Notes: a model not told the origin generated them from the letters alone. A stretch of DNA of 64,000 nt from Roseateles terrae (GCF_014192155.1 NZ_JACHXO010000005.1:186001-250000), one strand, 5' to 3'. Positions 1-8,196 are shown, counted from the first letter of the stretch. Numbers and translations: made by a program.

Positions 1-2
1 AC

Positions 3-776
3 GTCGGCAGGCCGGCCGCCCCCAGCCAGCCCACGATGGCGCCAATGCAGGCGCCGCCGCGCTCACCCCTGATGGACGAAGTGCTGCGGCTGCAGAACGC
101 CGGTCGCCTGACCGCCATGCGCCGCGCGGACAACGGCAGCTTCAATGCCCAGCTGTTCTTCCAGATCGATGCGGCTCGCTACTTTGTGCTGCTGGCGCAA
201 GGCAAGGACCTCTGGCGGGTGGTGCAGGCCCATGACAGCGCACAGGCCCTGCGCCTCTATGAGGATTTGGCCCATCAGTCCGCCGCGCTGGCGGCGGATG
301 AGTTGCGCCGGCTGGAATTGAAGGCCCAGACGGACGCAGCGGAGCGGGAACTGCGCCAGGCCCAGGCCCAGACCCGCCAGATGGCGGAGGAAGTGGAAGC
401 CGATCGCCGCTATCGCGCCATGATCCAGGCGCAGGAAAACCAGAGCCGCGCGGACGTCTCGGCCCTGCAGCAACAGCAGCGGCAGCTTCAGGAACAGCTG
501 ATGGCGGAGCAGCGCCGTGTCATGGAGCTGCGGCGGCAGCTGGACCCCTCCGCGCGGGGCACTGCCGGCGCAGCGAGTGGCGGCGGCTCCAACGCCGGAG
601 GCCCCGCGGCGGGCGGCATGGGCAACACGGGCGGCATGGGGAGACTCAGCGGCGCCTCGACCCGCCGCGGTGCCGGACAGCAGGAGTGCCGCATCGTCCA
701 GCCCGGGCAGCCGGTCTCCCCCTCCGAGCGAGACCTGCCGGTGTGCGGCCTGGAGCGTAGCGGACGCGGCCAGTGA
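3..776 (+). CDS. DUF2968-type protein, 5' end outside window
   Basis: The frame is open to the left edge, so the true start and probably an export signal lie outside; the first visible Met is at 36. From that Met the protein has a compact first part with the stretch YFVLLAQGKDLWRVVQ (about residues 46-62), then a roughly 100-residue coiled coil rich in Gln, Glu and Arg (about 75-170), and a Gly/Ala/Ser-rich tail. This arrangement fits DUF2968, a family of exported Burkholderiales proteins of unknown function. The tail is low in complexity and probably disordered. The next gene starts 85 bases downstream on the same strand but looks unrelated. Family assignment is from recalled sequence pattern; function is not known. 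Confidence 0.7.
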   Translation, partial: VGRPAAPSQPTMAPMQAPPRSPLMDEVLRLQNAGRLTAMRRADNGSFNAQLFFQIDAARYFVLLAQGKDLWRVVQAHDSAQALRLYEDLAHQSAALAADELRRLELKAQTDAAERELRQAQAQTRQMAEEVEADRRYRAMIQAQENQSRADVSALQQQQRQLQEQLMAEQRRVMELRRQLDPSARGTAGAASGGGSNAGGPAAGGMGNTGGMGRLSGASTRRGAGQQECRIVQPGQPVSPSERDLPVCGLERSGRGQ

Positions 777-861
777 CGGTGCGCAGCACGCCCTGACTTC
801 CGGTCTCGGACTGGCCGGCCCCCTATCATCCCCGGCGATGTGACCAGTCCCGGGGACCCTT

Positions 862-1827
862 GTGAACGACGCACGCACGCCTTCCACCCACGTACGGCCC
901 AAGCTGCTGCTGCTGATGCCGATGGCCCAGGAACACCAGGCCCAGCTGCGGCAACGGTTTGATGTGATCGATGCGCCCACCGCGGCCCTGCGTGCGCAAG
1001 CGGTGGCCGAGCATGGCGCGGACATCCAGGTGGTGTTGACCATCGGCGCCGTCGGGCTGCGGGCGGATGAAATTGCCGCCCTGCCGCGGCTAGGATTCGC
1101 CGCGGCCCTGGGCGCCGGCTACGAGAACATTGACGTGGCCGCCGCCCGGGCGCGCGGCATTGCGCTGGCCAATGGTGCGGGCACCAATGACGCCTGTGTG
1201 GCCGACCATGCGATGGCGCTGCTGCTCGCCAGCGTGCGCGCGCTGCCGCAACAGGAGCAGGCGCTGCGCGCAGGGGTCTGGCGCGACGCGCTGCCGTTGC
1301 GCCCGAGCGTCAATGGCCGGCGCCTGGGCATTCTGGGTCTGGGCACCATCGGCATGCGCATCGCCCGCCGGGCCGCGGCCTTCGACATGGAGGTCGGCTA
1401 TCACAACCGCCGTGCGCGGCCGGATGCCGACAGCTACCGCTACTTCGACTCGGTGATGGCGCTGGCCCACTGGGCCGATTTCCTGGTGGTGGCGGCGCCT
1501 GGCGGGCCGGGTACCCGCCACATCGTCAATGCCGATGTGCTGCAGGCGCTGGGGCCGCAAGGGCACCTGGTGAACATCGCCCGAGGCAGTCTGGTGGATA
1601 CCGCCGCGCTGGCCCAGGCGCTGGCCGCAGGTCAGCTGGGTGGGGCAGCGCTGGATGTGTATGAATCCGAGCCGCATCCGCCCCAGGAGCTGCTGGGGTT
1701 TCCGAATGTGATCCTGACGCCGCACATCGCCGGCTGGTCGCCGGAATCGGTGCAGGCGACGGTGGATCTGTTCCTGCTCAATGCGCAGCGGTGGCAGGAC
1801 GGACAGCCCCTGCAGACGCCGCTATGA
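862..1827 (+). CDS. D-isomer-specific 2-hydroxyacid dehydrogenase
   Basis: A 321-residue cytoplasmic NAD(P)-dependent dehydrogenase that should interconvert a 2-keto acid such as glyoxylate or hydroxypyruvate and the D-2-hydroxy acid. The nucleotide-binding loop GLGTIG lies near residues 158-164. The three family catalytic positions are present: Arg about 240 in NIARGSLVD, Glu about 270 in DVYESEP, and His 288 in LTPHIAGWSPES. The start is a GTG at 862 with only a weak upstream purine stretch, so an alternative start cannot be excluded. It stands alone, so its physiological substrate cannot be read from context. GhrB-like hydroxypyruvate/glyoxylate reductase is the most likely subgroup. Confidence 0.87.
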   Translation: MNDARTPSTHVRPKLLLLMPMAQEHQAQLRQRFDVIDAPTAALRAQAVAEHGADIQVVLTIGAVGLRADEIAALPRLGFAAALGAGYENIDVAAARARGIALANGAGTNDACVADHAMALLLASVRALPQQEQALRAGVWRDALPLRPSVNGRRLGILGLGTIGMRIARRAAAFDMEVGYHNRRARPDADSYRYFDSVMALAHWADFLVVAAPGGPGTRHIVNADVLQALGPQGHLVNIARGSLVDTAALAQALAAGQLGGAALDVYESEPHPPQELLGFPNVILTPHIAGWSPESVQATVDLFLLNAQRWQDGQPLQTPL

Positions 1828-2315
1828 GCGGCTGTGGGGCGCCTTGCGGTCGCCACAAAAAAATATCCGCCCCAGGAGGGCCAGCGACGGTTCGGGTACC
1901 GTTGCCGGACCGCTCCAGCAGGGCGGACCAAGGGGGTTTGAACTGAAATAACGTATCGCGGGGGCTGATCAGCCCAGCACCCCGGTGACCAGGCCCAGGC
2001 AGGACAGGACACCGATGCCCAGCACCCAGGCATCCGCGTTGTTCAGTGAAGACCAGACTCGTTGCTTGAGCACTTGCATTGCCATCTCCGATGCGTTTGC
2101 CTTGACTGGGGACCCACCCGCAGACGCTCAGTCGTGTGCTTGATGCCAAGCGCTCAACCGACCAGCCGACCAGCCGATCAACGGCTGCAGCCTCTGCGGG
2201 TGCTGTGGGGTACCGTGCGATTTGGGGTGGCTTTGAACTCCCTCGCCGCCACCGTCCGCGATGAATCCAATGTACTGGATGGGCATACAGTAGTCAACGG
2301 CTGTTGCAAGTCTGC
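1828..2315. other. Intergenic stretch with one tiny ORF
   Basis: This 488-base gap separates the dehydrogenase from the PepSY gene, which ends at 2316 on the minus strand. The only coding candidate I see is the 36-codon minus-strand ORF at 1969-2079. A run of seven A lies at about 1857 after the dehydrogenase, but I found no convincing stem before it. Positions 2155-2185 hold short direct repeats of CGACCAGC. Nothing else stands out. Confidence 0.5.
1969..2079 (-). CDS. Candidate small membrane protein, 36 aa
   Basis: Reading the minus strand from an ATG at 2079 gives 36 residues: a basic, polar start (MQVLKQRVWSSLNNADA) followed by one hydrophobic segment (WVLGIGVLSCLGLVTGVLG) to the stop. 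A GGAG lies 6 bases before this ATG. A second in-frame ATG at 2085 overlaps that GGAG and is less likely. The pattern of basic N-terminus plus one membrane helix is typical of small inner-membrane proteins. I do not recognise it. It is shorter than usual gene-calling limits, and support rests on the ribosome binding site and the single clean helix only. Confidence 0.35.
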   Translation of the reverse strand: MQVLKQRVWSSLNNADAWVLGIGVLSCLGLVTGVLG

Positions 2316-3482
2316 TCATTCCTGCAAGGCTTCCTGCAGTGCGGCTGTTGCGGCCCGCGTGCGCGCGCCCTGCGGCTTGCGCACCCACAGGTAGACCCCG
2401 GACCCCAGCACCACGAGGGTGGCCAGGTCCAGCAGCGCCCACAACACCTTCATCGGCATCCCGCCGTAATCGCCAAAGTGCAGGGGCTGAGACACCAGCA
2501 GCGCGGTCAGGTACCACGGCAGCTCCGGCGCCACGGTCAGCGTGCTGGTCCGCGCATCCATCAGCATCGGCGACAGCAGCTTGGACTTCAGCGGCGTGGC
2601 GCCCTTGAGAAAGACGGTGTGGTGGTGCGGACTGGAATAGGCGGTGCCGGGGAAGGCGATGAACGACACCTTCATATCGGTCGCCTGCCGCAGCGCGTTG
2701 TCCATCGCCTGTTGCAGCGAGCCACGCTGATCCACCGGGATGACCGGCTCATCCTTGTAGGGCGCCAGGACGGTGCTGAGCTGGTCGTACTGCCAGTACT
2801 TCACCAGCAGGTCGGCCCAGGTGTTGATCATGCCGGTGGCACCCACCACAAAACACCAGACCAGGGTGACGATGCCCAGCAGGTTGTGCAGGTCCAGCCA
2901 TTGGACGCGAGTCGAGCGGTCGCGCCGGACGTCGCCAAAGGCCAGCTTGCGCATGAACGGGGCGTACAGCACCACGCCGCTGATCAGCGCCACCAGCAGC
3001 AGCAGCCCCATGAGGCCGAGGAACAGCTTGCCCGGCAGACCCACGAACAGGTCGACGTGCAGCCGCAGCATCAGGTCCATGAAACCTTCGCCGACCTTGT
3101 AGTCGCCCACCACCTGGCCGGTGCGGGCATCCACGGCGATGGATTTGAAGTCGTCGGTGGGCGCCGGCGTCGGGGTCATGGTGAACCACCACAGCCGGTC
3201 GTCGTCCTCATTCGGTCCGGCGAACTGGATGACCCGGTCTGGATACCGGGCGCGGGCCGCGGCGGCCAGGTCGTCCAGGTTGACCGGTGTGCGGCCCGCC
3301 TGGGCGGCCTGTTCGGCGGTGAGCGCGGGGGCTTCGATGTCGTCACCGAGCCAGTGGCTGATCTCGTGATGGAAGATCAGCGGCAGGCCGGTCAGGCACA
3401 GCAGCAGCATGAAGAGGGTGCAGATCAGGCTGGTCCACTTGTGCACCCAGCTCCACGCGCGGATGGCGGGGGCGCCCATCAT
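2316..3482 (-). CDS. PepSY-associated TM protein (iron/siderophore related)
   Basis: A 388-residue inner-membrane protein of the PepSY-TM family, whose members sit with siderophore uptake genes and are thought to help reduce or release imported ferric siderophore. It starts with a Trp/His-containing segment (RAWSWVHKWTSL) leading into a first membrane helix (about 15-38). A periplasmic PepSY region follows, then helices near the middle (LFLGLMGLLLLVALISGVVLY) and the end (ALLDLATLVVLGSGVYLWVRK). The start codon overlaps the stop of the small gene at 3479-3895 (ATGA), so the two are translationally coupled. The pair follows a Fur-like site at 3912-3930. No TonB-dependent receptor lies next to it here. 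Confidence 0.82.
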   Translation of the reverse strand: MMGAPAIRAWSWVHKWTSLICTLFMLLLCLTGLPLIFHHEISHWLGDDIEAPALTAEQAAQAGRTPVNLDDLAAAARARYPDRVIQFAGPNEDDDRLWWFTMTPTPAPTDDFKSIAVDARTGQVVGDYKVGEGFMDLMLRLHVDLFVGLPGKLFLGLMGLLLLVALISGVVLYAPFMRKLAFGDVRRDRSTRVQWLDLHNLLGIVTLVWCFVVGATGMINTWADLLVKYWQYDQLSTVLAPYKDEPVIPVDQRGSLQQAMDNALRQATDMKVSFIAFPGTAYSSPHHHTVFLKGATPLKSKLLSPMLMDARTSTLTVAPELPWYLTALLVSQPLHFGDYGGMPMKVLWALLDLATLVVLGSGVYLWVRKPQGARTRAATAALQEALQE

Positions 3483-3895
3483 GAGGAACGCTCCGTCTGG
3501 CCGGGGGTGATTGAGACCAATGATCCGAGGGCTGGTGCGGCAGCAGCGGTAGCCGAAGCCGGAGCCGGAGCCGAAGCCGAGGCCGAGGCCGAGGCCGAGG
3601 CCGAGGCTGAAGCCGTCCCCGTCCCCGTCCCCGTCCCCGTATCCTTACCCAGTGCAGGCAATGATGTCGGCATCGGCATCGGCATCGGCATCGGCATCGG
3701 CATCGGCATCGGCATCGGCATCGGCATCCGGCGCCAGCTGAACCACACCATCACCGCCACCGGAACGCCCAGGCCCACCCAGGACCACACGTCCCCCCAG
3801 TGGTCCGACACCAACGCCGTGAACAGGCCGCTGGCGGTCAACAGACCCAGCAGCAGCGGCCAGCCCCAGAGCCGGCGGAATTCCGATGAGATCAT
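3479..3895 (-). CDS. Small membrane protein with hexanucleotide-repeat tail
   Basis: The first about 56 residues (MISSEFRRLWGWPLLLGL... to MVWFSWRR) form two hydrophobic helices and resemble the short proteins often encoded before PepSY genes in iron loci. The remaining about 80 residues are pure low-complexity sequence: about ten Met-Pro pairs, then Gly-Thr pairs, then Ala-Ser pairs and an Ala/Pro stretch. Each block is encoded by a different 6-base repeat, so copy-number change keeps the frame and only changes tail length. The gene overlaps the following PepSY gene by four bases. The helical core and the coupling support the gene. The tail may be a neutral expansion or a variable cytoplasmic or periplasmic extension. 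Confidence 0.65.
   Translation of the reverse strand: MISSEFRRLWGWPLLLGLLTASGLFTALVSDHWGDVWSWVGLGVPVAVMVWFSWRRMPMPMPMPMPMPMPMPMPMPTSLPALGKDTGTGTGTGTASASASASASASASAPAPASATAAAAPALGSLVSITPGQTERSS
3552..3726. repeat. Three hexanucleotide repeat blocks inside a gene
   Basis: On the plus strand, 3552-3612 holds 6-base units of the GCCGAG type with slight variation. Positions 3615-3638 hold four copies of GTCCCC, and 3667-3726 hold exactly ten perfect copies of TCGGCA. All lie in the 3' two thirds of the minus-strand gene at 3479-3895 and are in frame. Confidence 0.9.
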
Positions 3896-3911
3896 CGACG
3901 GGAACTTCTCA

Positions 3912-3930
3912 AATGAAAGTAGTTCTCATC
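3912..3930 (-). promoter_or_regulatory. Fur-box-like site before the PepSY operon
   Basis: Read on the minus strand this is GATGAGAACTACTTTCATT, an imperfect 19-base inverted repeat 16 bases before the first start codon of the operon. It matches the more symmetrical site at 33293-33311 at 14 of 19 positions, including the first eight. Position and form suit Fur repression of an iron-uptake operon. No footprint or matrix score was available. Confidence 0.5.
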
Positions 3931-3960
3931 TTAGCCGCTGATCCTGATCGGGTGCAGGCC

Positions 3961-4069
3961 GCAGGCGTCATTGACCGCAGAGGCAGGCGTCATTGACCGC
4001 AGAAGCACGCGTCATTGACCGCAGAAGCACGCGTCCCTGACCGCAGAAGCAGGCCATTGACCGCTAGAG
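3961..4069. repeat. 22-bp tandem repeat, 4 full copies plus one short copy
   Basis: Units start at 3961, 3983, 4005 and 4027, with a shorter variant at 4049-4069 lacking two bases. The consensus is GCAGGCGTCATTGACCGCAG plus AA or AG. Copies differ at one to four positions. The array lies between the stop of the flavoprotein gene (4095, minus strand) and the promoter region of the PepSY operon. There are no spacers, so it is a minisatellite and not a CRISPR array. Confidence 0.92.
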
Positions 4070-4094
4070 GAGGCGTGATCGCCCGCACAGCCCG

Positions 4095-5771
4095 TCAGGC
4101 CGCCTCTTCTGCTTCCCGCGCCAGATACTGGTGAATGCTCGCCACCACCTGCGCGCCTTCGCCAATGGCGCCGCCCACCCGCTTTACCGAGCCAGAGCGG
4201 ACATCCCCCACCGCAAACACGCCGGGCACACTGGACTCCAGCAATGACCGCTCGTACCCGGGGAGCGCGCACTCACATGCCTTGCCGGTGACGATGAACC
4301 CGGCCTTGTCCAGTTCCAGCCCGCACTCCACCACGCAGCCGGTTTCCGGCTCGGCGCCGATGAAGAGGAACAGGTGCTGCGTTTCCATCCGACGCTCCCG
4401 CCCATCCCGGCGGTCGCGCCAGGTGACCGCCTCCAGGCTGTCGCCACCTTCCAGCCGGCTCACTTCCTGATGAGGGATCAGCTCGATATTGGGCGCGCTC
4501 TTGATCCGGTCGATCAGATAGCGGGACATCGTCTCCGCCAGTCCCGGACCCCGCACCAGGATGATCACCTTGGCCGCATGATTGGCCAGGAACACCGCCG
4601 CCTGACCGGCTGAATTGCCGCCGCCGACCAGCACCACCGTCTTGCGGCTGCATACCCGGGCCTCAATCGGCGAGGCCCAGTAGAAGACCCCGCGGCCCTC
4701 AAAGCGCTGCAGTTCGTCAATCGCCGGACGCCGATACCGCGCTCCGGTGGCAATCACCGCCGTGCGGGCCCGCACGATGCGCCCGTCTTCGAGCGTCAGG
4801 CGCAATTCCCGCTGCTCGTTCTCCCGATGGCAGCTCATCTTGTTCACCTTCGCCGGGATCAGCATGTCCGCGCCGAATTTCTGGGCCTGGACATAGGCGC
4901 GTCCGGCCAGCGCCTGGCCGGTGATGCCGGTCGGGAAGCCGAGGTAGTTCTCGATGCGCGAGCTGGCGCCCGCCTGGCCGCCGTAGGCCCTGCAGTCCAT
5001 CACCAGCACCGACAGGCCTTCCGACGCGGCATACACCGCGGCCGACAGCCCGCCCGGCCCGGCGCCGATGATCGCCACATCAAACAGGTCAGGCCGCTCC
5101 CGGGAATCGACCATGCCGAAGCAGCGCGCCACCTCATCGTCGGTGGGATCGACCAGCACCGCGCCATCGGGACAGAGCACCACCAGCTCCGCACCCTGCT
5201 GCATGGACTGATCGGCAATGGTGCGGGCGTCGGCGTTGTCCTTGGGATCCAGCACCTGATGCGGAAAGCCATTGCGCTCCAGGAAACTCCGCAGCCGCAT
5301 GACTGGGCCCGCCCCGGGCCGGCCGATGAGCGTCGCGCCACTGGCGCCCGCCTCGATCAGGCCGACACGCCGCAGGATGAAGGCCCGTGTCAGCCGCTCG
5401 CCCAGATCCGCCTCGGCGATCAGCAGCGCCCGCAGCTGCGGCGGGGAGACCTCGATGGCCTCGACGTCGCCCTGCGCCTGTGCATCCACCAGCGCGGGCC
5501 GGCCGCTGAGCTGCCCGACCTCGCCCATGAACTGCCCGGCGCCATGGGTGACGATGGGCGTGCTGTGGCCCAGGCTGTCCCGCTGGCTGATGACGACTTC
5601 GCCGCTGAGCACCAGCAGCATGCCCACGCCTTCGTCGCCGGTGCGCACGACCCATTCGCCGGCGCTGTAACGCCGCAGCTGACCAAAGCGGGCCACGCGC
5701 GCCATGTCCACCATGCCCAGCGTGGGGAACATCTGGTCGCGCCGATTGTCCAAGTGATTGGGCTGAGCCAT
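4095..5771 (-). CDS. Cyclic-nucleotide-binding domain fused to thioredoxin-reductase-like flavoprotein
   Basis: A 558-residue fusion. Residues about 20-140 look like a cyclic-nucleotide-binding (Crp-type) fold (YSAGEWVVRTGDEGVGMLLV). A thioredoxin-like region follows, and from about 230 there is a two-dinucleotide-fold flavoprotein: FAD loop GAGPGGLSAAVYAASEG, then GGQAGASSRIENYLGFP, the NADPH loop VGGGNSAGQAAVFLA, and the closing FAD motif VPGVFAVGDVR. The redox Cys-x-x-Cys of true thioredoxin reductases is absent from its usual place; the region reads ATGARYRRPAID then YWASPIEARVC. It is therefore an FAD-dependent oxidoreductase of uncertain partner. AGGAGG lies five bases before the ATG. 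It is a single gene with no operon partners. Confidence 0.82.
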   Translation of the reverse strand: MAQPNHLDNRRDQMFPTLGMVDMARVARFGQLRRYSAGEWVVRTGDEGVGMLLVLSGEVVISQRDSLGHSTPIVTHGAGQFMGEVGQLSGRPALVDAQAQGDVEAIEVSPPQLRALLIAEADLGERLTRAFILRRVGLIEAGASGATLIGRPGAGPVMRLRSFLERNGFPHQVLDPKDNADARTIADQSMQQGAELVVLCPDGAVLVDPTDDEVARCFGMVDSRERPDLFDVAIIGAGPGGLSAAVYAASEGLSVLVMDCRAYGGQAGASSRIENYLGFPTGITGQALAGRAYVQAQKFGADMLIPAKVNKMSCHRENEQRELRLTLEDGRIVRARTAVIATGARYRRPAIDELQRFEGRGVFYWASPIEARVCSRKTVVLVGGGNSAGQAAVFLANHAAKVIILVRGPGLAETMSRYLIDRIKSAPNIELIPHQEVSRLEGGDSLEAVTWRDRRDGRERRMETQHLFLFIGAEPETGCVVECGLELDKAGFIVTGKACECALPGYERSLLESSVPGVFAVGDVRSGSVKRVGGAIGEGAQVVASIHQYLAREAEEAA

Positions 5772-6021
5772 CCATACCTCCTGCTCCCACCCTAACCGAG
5801 CCGCGAGGCGACAGCAAGCGCCGAACGGGGGAGGCGGTGCTGTGCCTGAATGATCGATGCTGCGCAGGTGGGGCCTCGCACGCAGGATGTCTCAACCAGG
5901 CGTCACGACGCAGGCGCGCATGCCAAACTCAGGCACGCTGAACGCTGGGAGGATACGCCGATGCTTCCCTTGGCGTTCCCCCGTTCTTCTCAGTCTTCCC
6001 CGTTTTCCCCAGGAGTCTTGA

Positions 6022-6507
6022 ATGGATCTGCCCTCCCACCAGCTCACCATGACGGTGCTGATGACGCCCGACATGGCCAATTTCTCAGGGAATGTCCACG
6101 GCGGCACCATCCTCAAGCTGCTGGACCAGGCGGCCTATGCCTGCGCGAGCCGTTACGCGGGCCGGTATGTGGTGACGCTGTCGGTGGATCAGGTGATGTT
6201 TCGTCAGCCCATCCATGTCGGAGAACTGGTGAGCTTTCTGGCCTCGGTCAACTACACCGGCACCTCGTCCATGGAGATCGGCATCAAGGTCGTGACCGAG
6301 AACATCCGCGAGCAGGCGGTGCGGCATGCCAACAGCTGCTTCTTCACCATGGTCGCGGTGGATGACGATGGCCGTCCGGTGGCCGTGCCGCCGCTGCAGC
6401 CGGGCACCGCCGATGAGAAGCGCCGCTTTGAGGCCGCGAAGGAACGCAAGAAGCTGCGGATGGAACTGCAGCAGCGGCAGGATCAGCTGCGCAGCTCCGT
6501 GCTCTGA
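6022..6507 (+). CDS. Acyl-CoA thioesterase, YciA type
   Basis: A 161-residue single hotdog-fold enzyme that hydrolyses acyl-CoA to free acid and CoA in the cytoplasm. The N-terminal pattern with the conserved Asn/His/Gly segment (MANFSGNVHGGTILKLLDQAAYACA, split across residues 15-39) and the following VTLSVDQVMFRQPIHVGE are typical of the YciA/BACH family. AGGAG lies seven bases before the ATG. The last about 25 residues are charged and helical (KERKKLRMELQQRQDQLR). It is convergent with gshA, which ends 39 bases downstream on the other strand. Substrate chain length cannot be told from sequence. Confidence 0.87.
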   Translation: MDLPSHQLTMTVLMTPDMANFSGNVHGGTILKLLDQAAYACASRYAGRYVVTLSVDQVMFRQPIHVGELVSFLASVNYTGTSSMEIGIKVVTENIREQAVRHANSCFFTMVAVDDDGRPVAVPPLQPGTADEKRRFEAAKERKKLRMELQQRQDQLRSSVL

Positions 6508-6546
6508 TCGTAAGGCGCAAAACCGCAGGCCCGTAGAACCGCGATG

Positions 6547-8073
6547 TCAGCGCAGGTGGGCCGGATCGAGGTACTGCTGGCGGAAGGTTTCGAAGTCCAT
6601 CGTGTCCGCCGCTTCGATCTCAGCCTGCTTCTCCAACGATTGACGCACCGACGTCTCGAAGCGCTCCATCAGCCCCGGCGGTGTCGGCTGGTCCAGCACC
6701 GTCTGGCGCGCCCACTCCGACTGACGGGCGATGAAGCCCAGATGCGACGAACCATGCTCCGCCTGCATCTGTGCCAGCACACGGGCCGAAGGCAGTTGGT
6801 CGAAATCAGCCCAGCGCTGACGCGCCTGGCCCAGCGCCTCGCGATAGAGCGAGCCGCCGAATTCCGCATCCAGCCGATCGGCGATCGGACCGAAAGCTTC
6901 CAGCAGTTCCTGTCCCCAGTCGCGCAGGGTGACGCTGCGCTCGCCGCGCTCCAGCAGCAGGCCCGGTTCACGGCCGGCCGATGCGGTGCGCTGCTGGTTG
7001 CGCGCCAGCGCGGCCAGCTCGGTCGGCGTGTCGCCCGGGCTGTCGGTCAGCCAGCAGTGCAGCAGGAAGATGTCCAGGAAGCGCATGGTGCCGGCGGCGA
7101 TGCCCACCGGCTCGAACGGGTCCAGGTCCATGCAGCGGACCTCCACATATTCCACGCCGCGCTCACGCAGCGCATGCAGCGGTCGCTCGCCGGAGCGGAT
7201 GGTGCGCTTCGGGCGGATGGTGCCGTAGAACTCGTTTTCGATCTGCAGCAGCGTGGTGGAGAGCTGGTTGTATTCACCGCCTGGATTGAGGATGCCGACC
7301 TTCTCATAGGCCGGATACGGCCGGGTCAGCGCTTCCTGCAGCGAAGCCGCATAACCGTCCAGGTTGTTGTAGCTGACCGAGAGGGTGGACTGCGCGTCAC
7401 TTTGATACCCCAGCCGGCCCATGCGCAGCGAAGTGGCATAGGGCAGGTGCAGCGCGCCGTCGCCTTCGCTGCCCAGCGGCTGCAGGCCATGATCGCGTCC
7501 GGCCACAAAGCTGCCGCACAGCGCGGGCGACGCCCCGAACAGCGTCAGCAGCAGGAACGAGTGGCGACGGAAATTGCGGATCAGCCCGAAGTACTCTTCG
7601 TTTCCCAACCCCGGCAGCGACCAGTTGTAGTGGATGCCGGAGATGGTCTGCATCCGCCGGCCGTACCGGTGGCCCAGCCCCATCCGGTACACGCTCTTGG
7701 CGCGACCGATGTTGGAGGAGCCATACCGGCCCAGCGGAATGGTTTCGTCGGCGGGCAGCAGGCAGGGCATGCTGGACGACCACATCAGCTCGTCCCCCAG
7801 GCTGCGGTAGACCGCCTGATGGATCTCGGTGAGCTGCTGCACGCAGTCCTGCGCGCTGGGATGCACGCCGGTGATCAGTTCCAGCTGCGACTCGCTGAAG
7901 TCGGTGGTCACCGTTTCATGGGTCAGCGCGGATCCCAGGGCCGCAGGATGGGGCGTGAGCGCCAGGCTGCCCATGCCGGGCAGCGCGCGCAGGCTTTCCT
8001 TCTCGACACCGCGGCGCATTCCCGCCAGCCGTGCCGGATCCAGGGCCTTCCATCGCTGCAACCAATCGCTCAA
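6547..8073 (-). CDS. gshA: Glutamate-cysteine ligase
   Basis: A 508-residue ATP-dependent ligase that joins glutamate and cysteine, the first step of glutathione synthesis. It begins MSDWLQRWKALDPARLAG and shows family blocks such as RRGVEKESLRALPGMGSLA, TTDFSESQLELITG, YRMGLGHRYGRRMQTISGIH and YVEVRCMDLDPFEPVGI. Length and motifs fit the E. coli-type enzyme (class I). I recall a different GshA family in many Burkholderiales, so phylogeny is worth checking. The start is a TTG at 8073, with AGGAG seven bases upstream. The 188 bases before it carry a 12-bp tandem repeat. Confidence 0.92.
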   Translation of the reverse strand: MSDWLQRWKALDPARLAGMRRGVEKESLRALPGMGSLALTPHPAALGSALTHETVTTDFSESQLELITGVHPSAQDCVQQLTEIHQAVYRSLGDELMWSSSMPCLLPADETIPLGRYGSSNIGRAKSVYRMGLGHRYGRRMQTISGIHYNWSLPGLGNEEYFGLIRNFRRHSFLLLTLFGASPALCGSFVAGRDHGLQPLGSEGDGALHLPYATSLRMGRLGYQSDAQSTLSVSYNNLDGYAASLQEALTRPYPAYEKVGILNPGGEYNQLSTTLLQIENEFYGTIRPKRTIRSGERPLHALRERGVEYVEVRCMDLDPFEPVGIAAGTMRFLDIFLLHCWLTDSPGDTPTELAALARNQQRTASAGREPGLLLERGERSVTLRDWGQELLEAFGPIADRLDAEFGGSLYREALGQARQRWADFDQLPSARVLAQMQAEHGSSHLGFIARQSEWARQTVLDQPTPPGLMERFETSVRQSLEKQAEIEAADTMDFETFRQQYLDPAHLR

Positions 8074-8196
8074 AACCCGCTCCTTATTCGTCGTGGGCGC
8101 GCAAGTTAACAGAAGTAAGCGAAACCCGCTTGACGCGGATTAATGCCGGATGTGCTACGCCCCCTGCATCTGGGTGGGCCTGGCGAAGGGAATGGA

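Noticed and set aside
1845-1865. Terminator after the 2-hydroxyacid dehydrogenase
   Set aside because: A run of seven A is preceded only by a poorly paired GC-rich stretch; the stem has several mismatches.
2304-3941. Open frame of 545 codons on the plus strand with Glu-Ala, Pro-Val and Gly-Ile repeats
   Set aside because: It is opposite the PepSY pair. The repeats are the complementary reading of the hexanucleotide blocks; the minus strand has the family match and the coupled starts.
3961-4069. CRISPR array
   Set aside because: Units are contiguous 22-bp copies with no spacers and no cas genes nearby.
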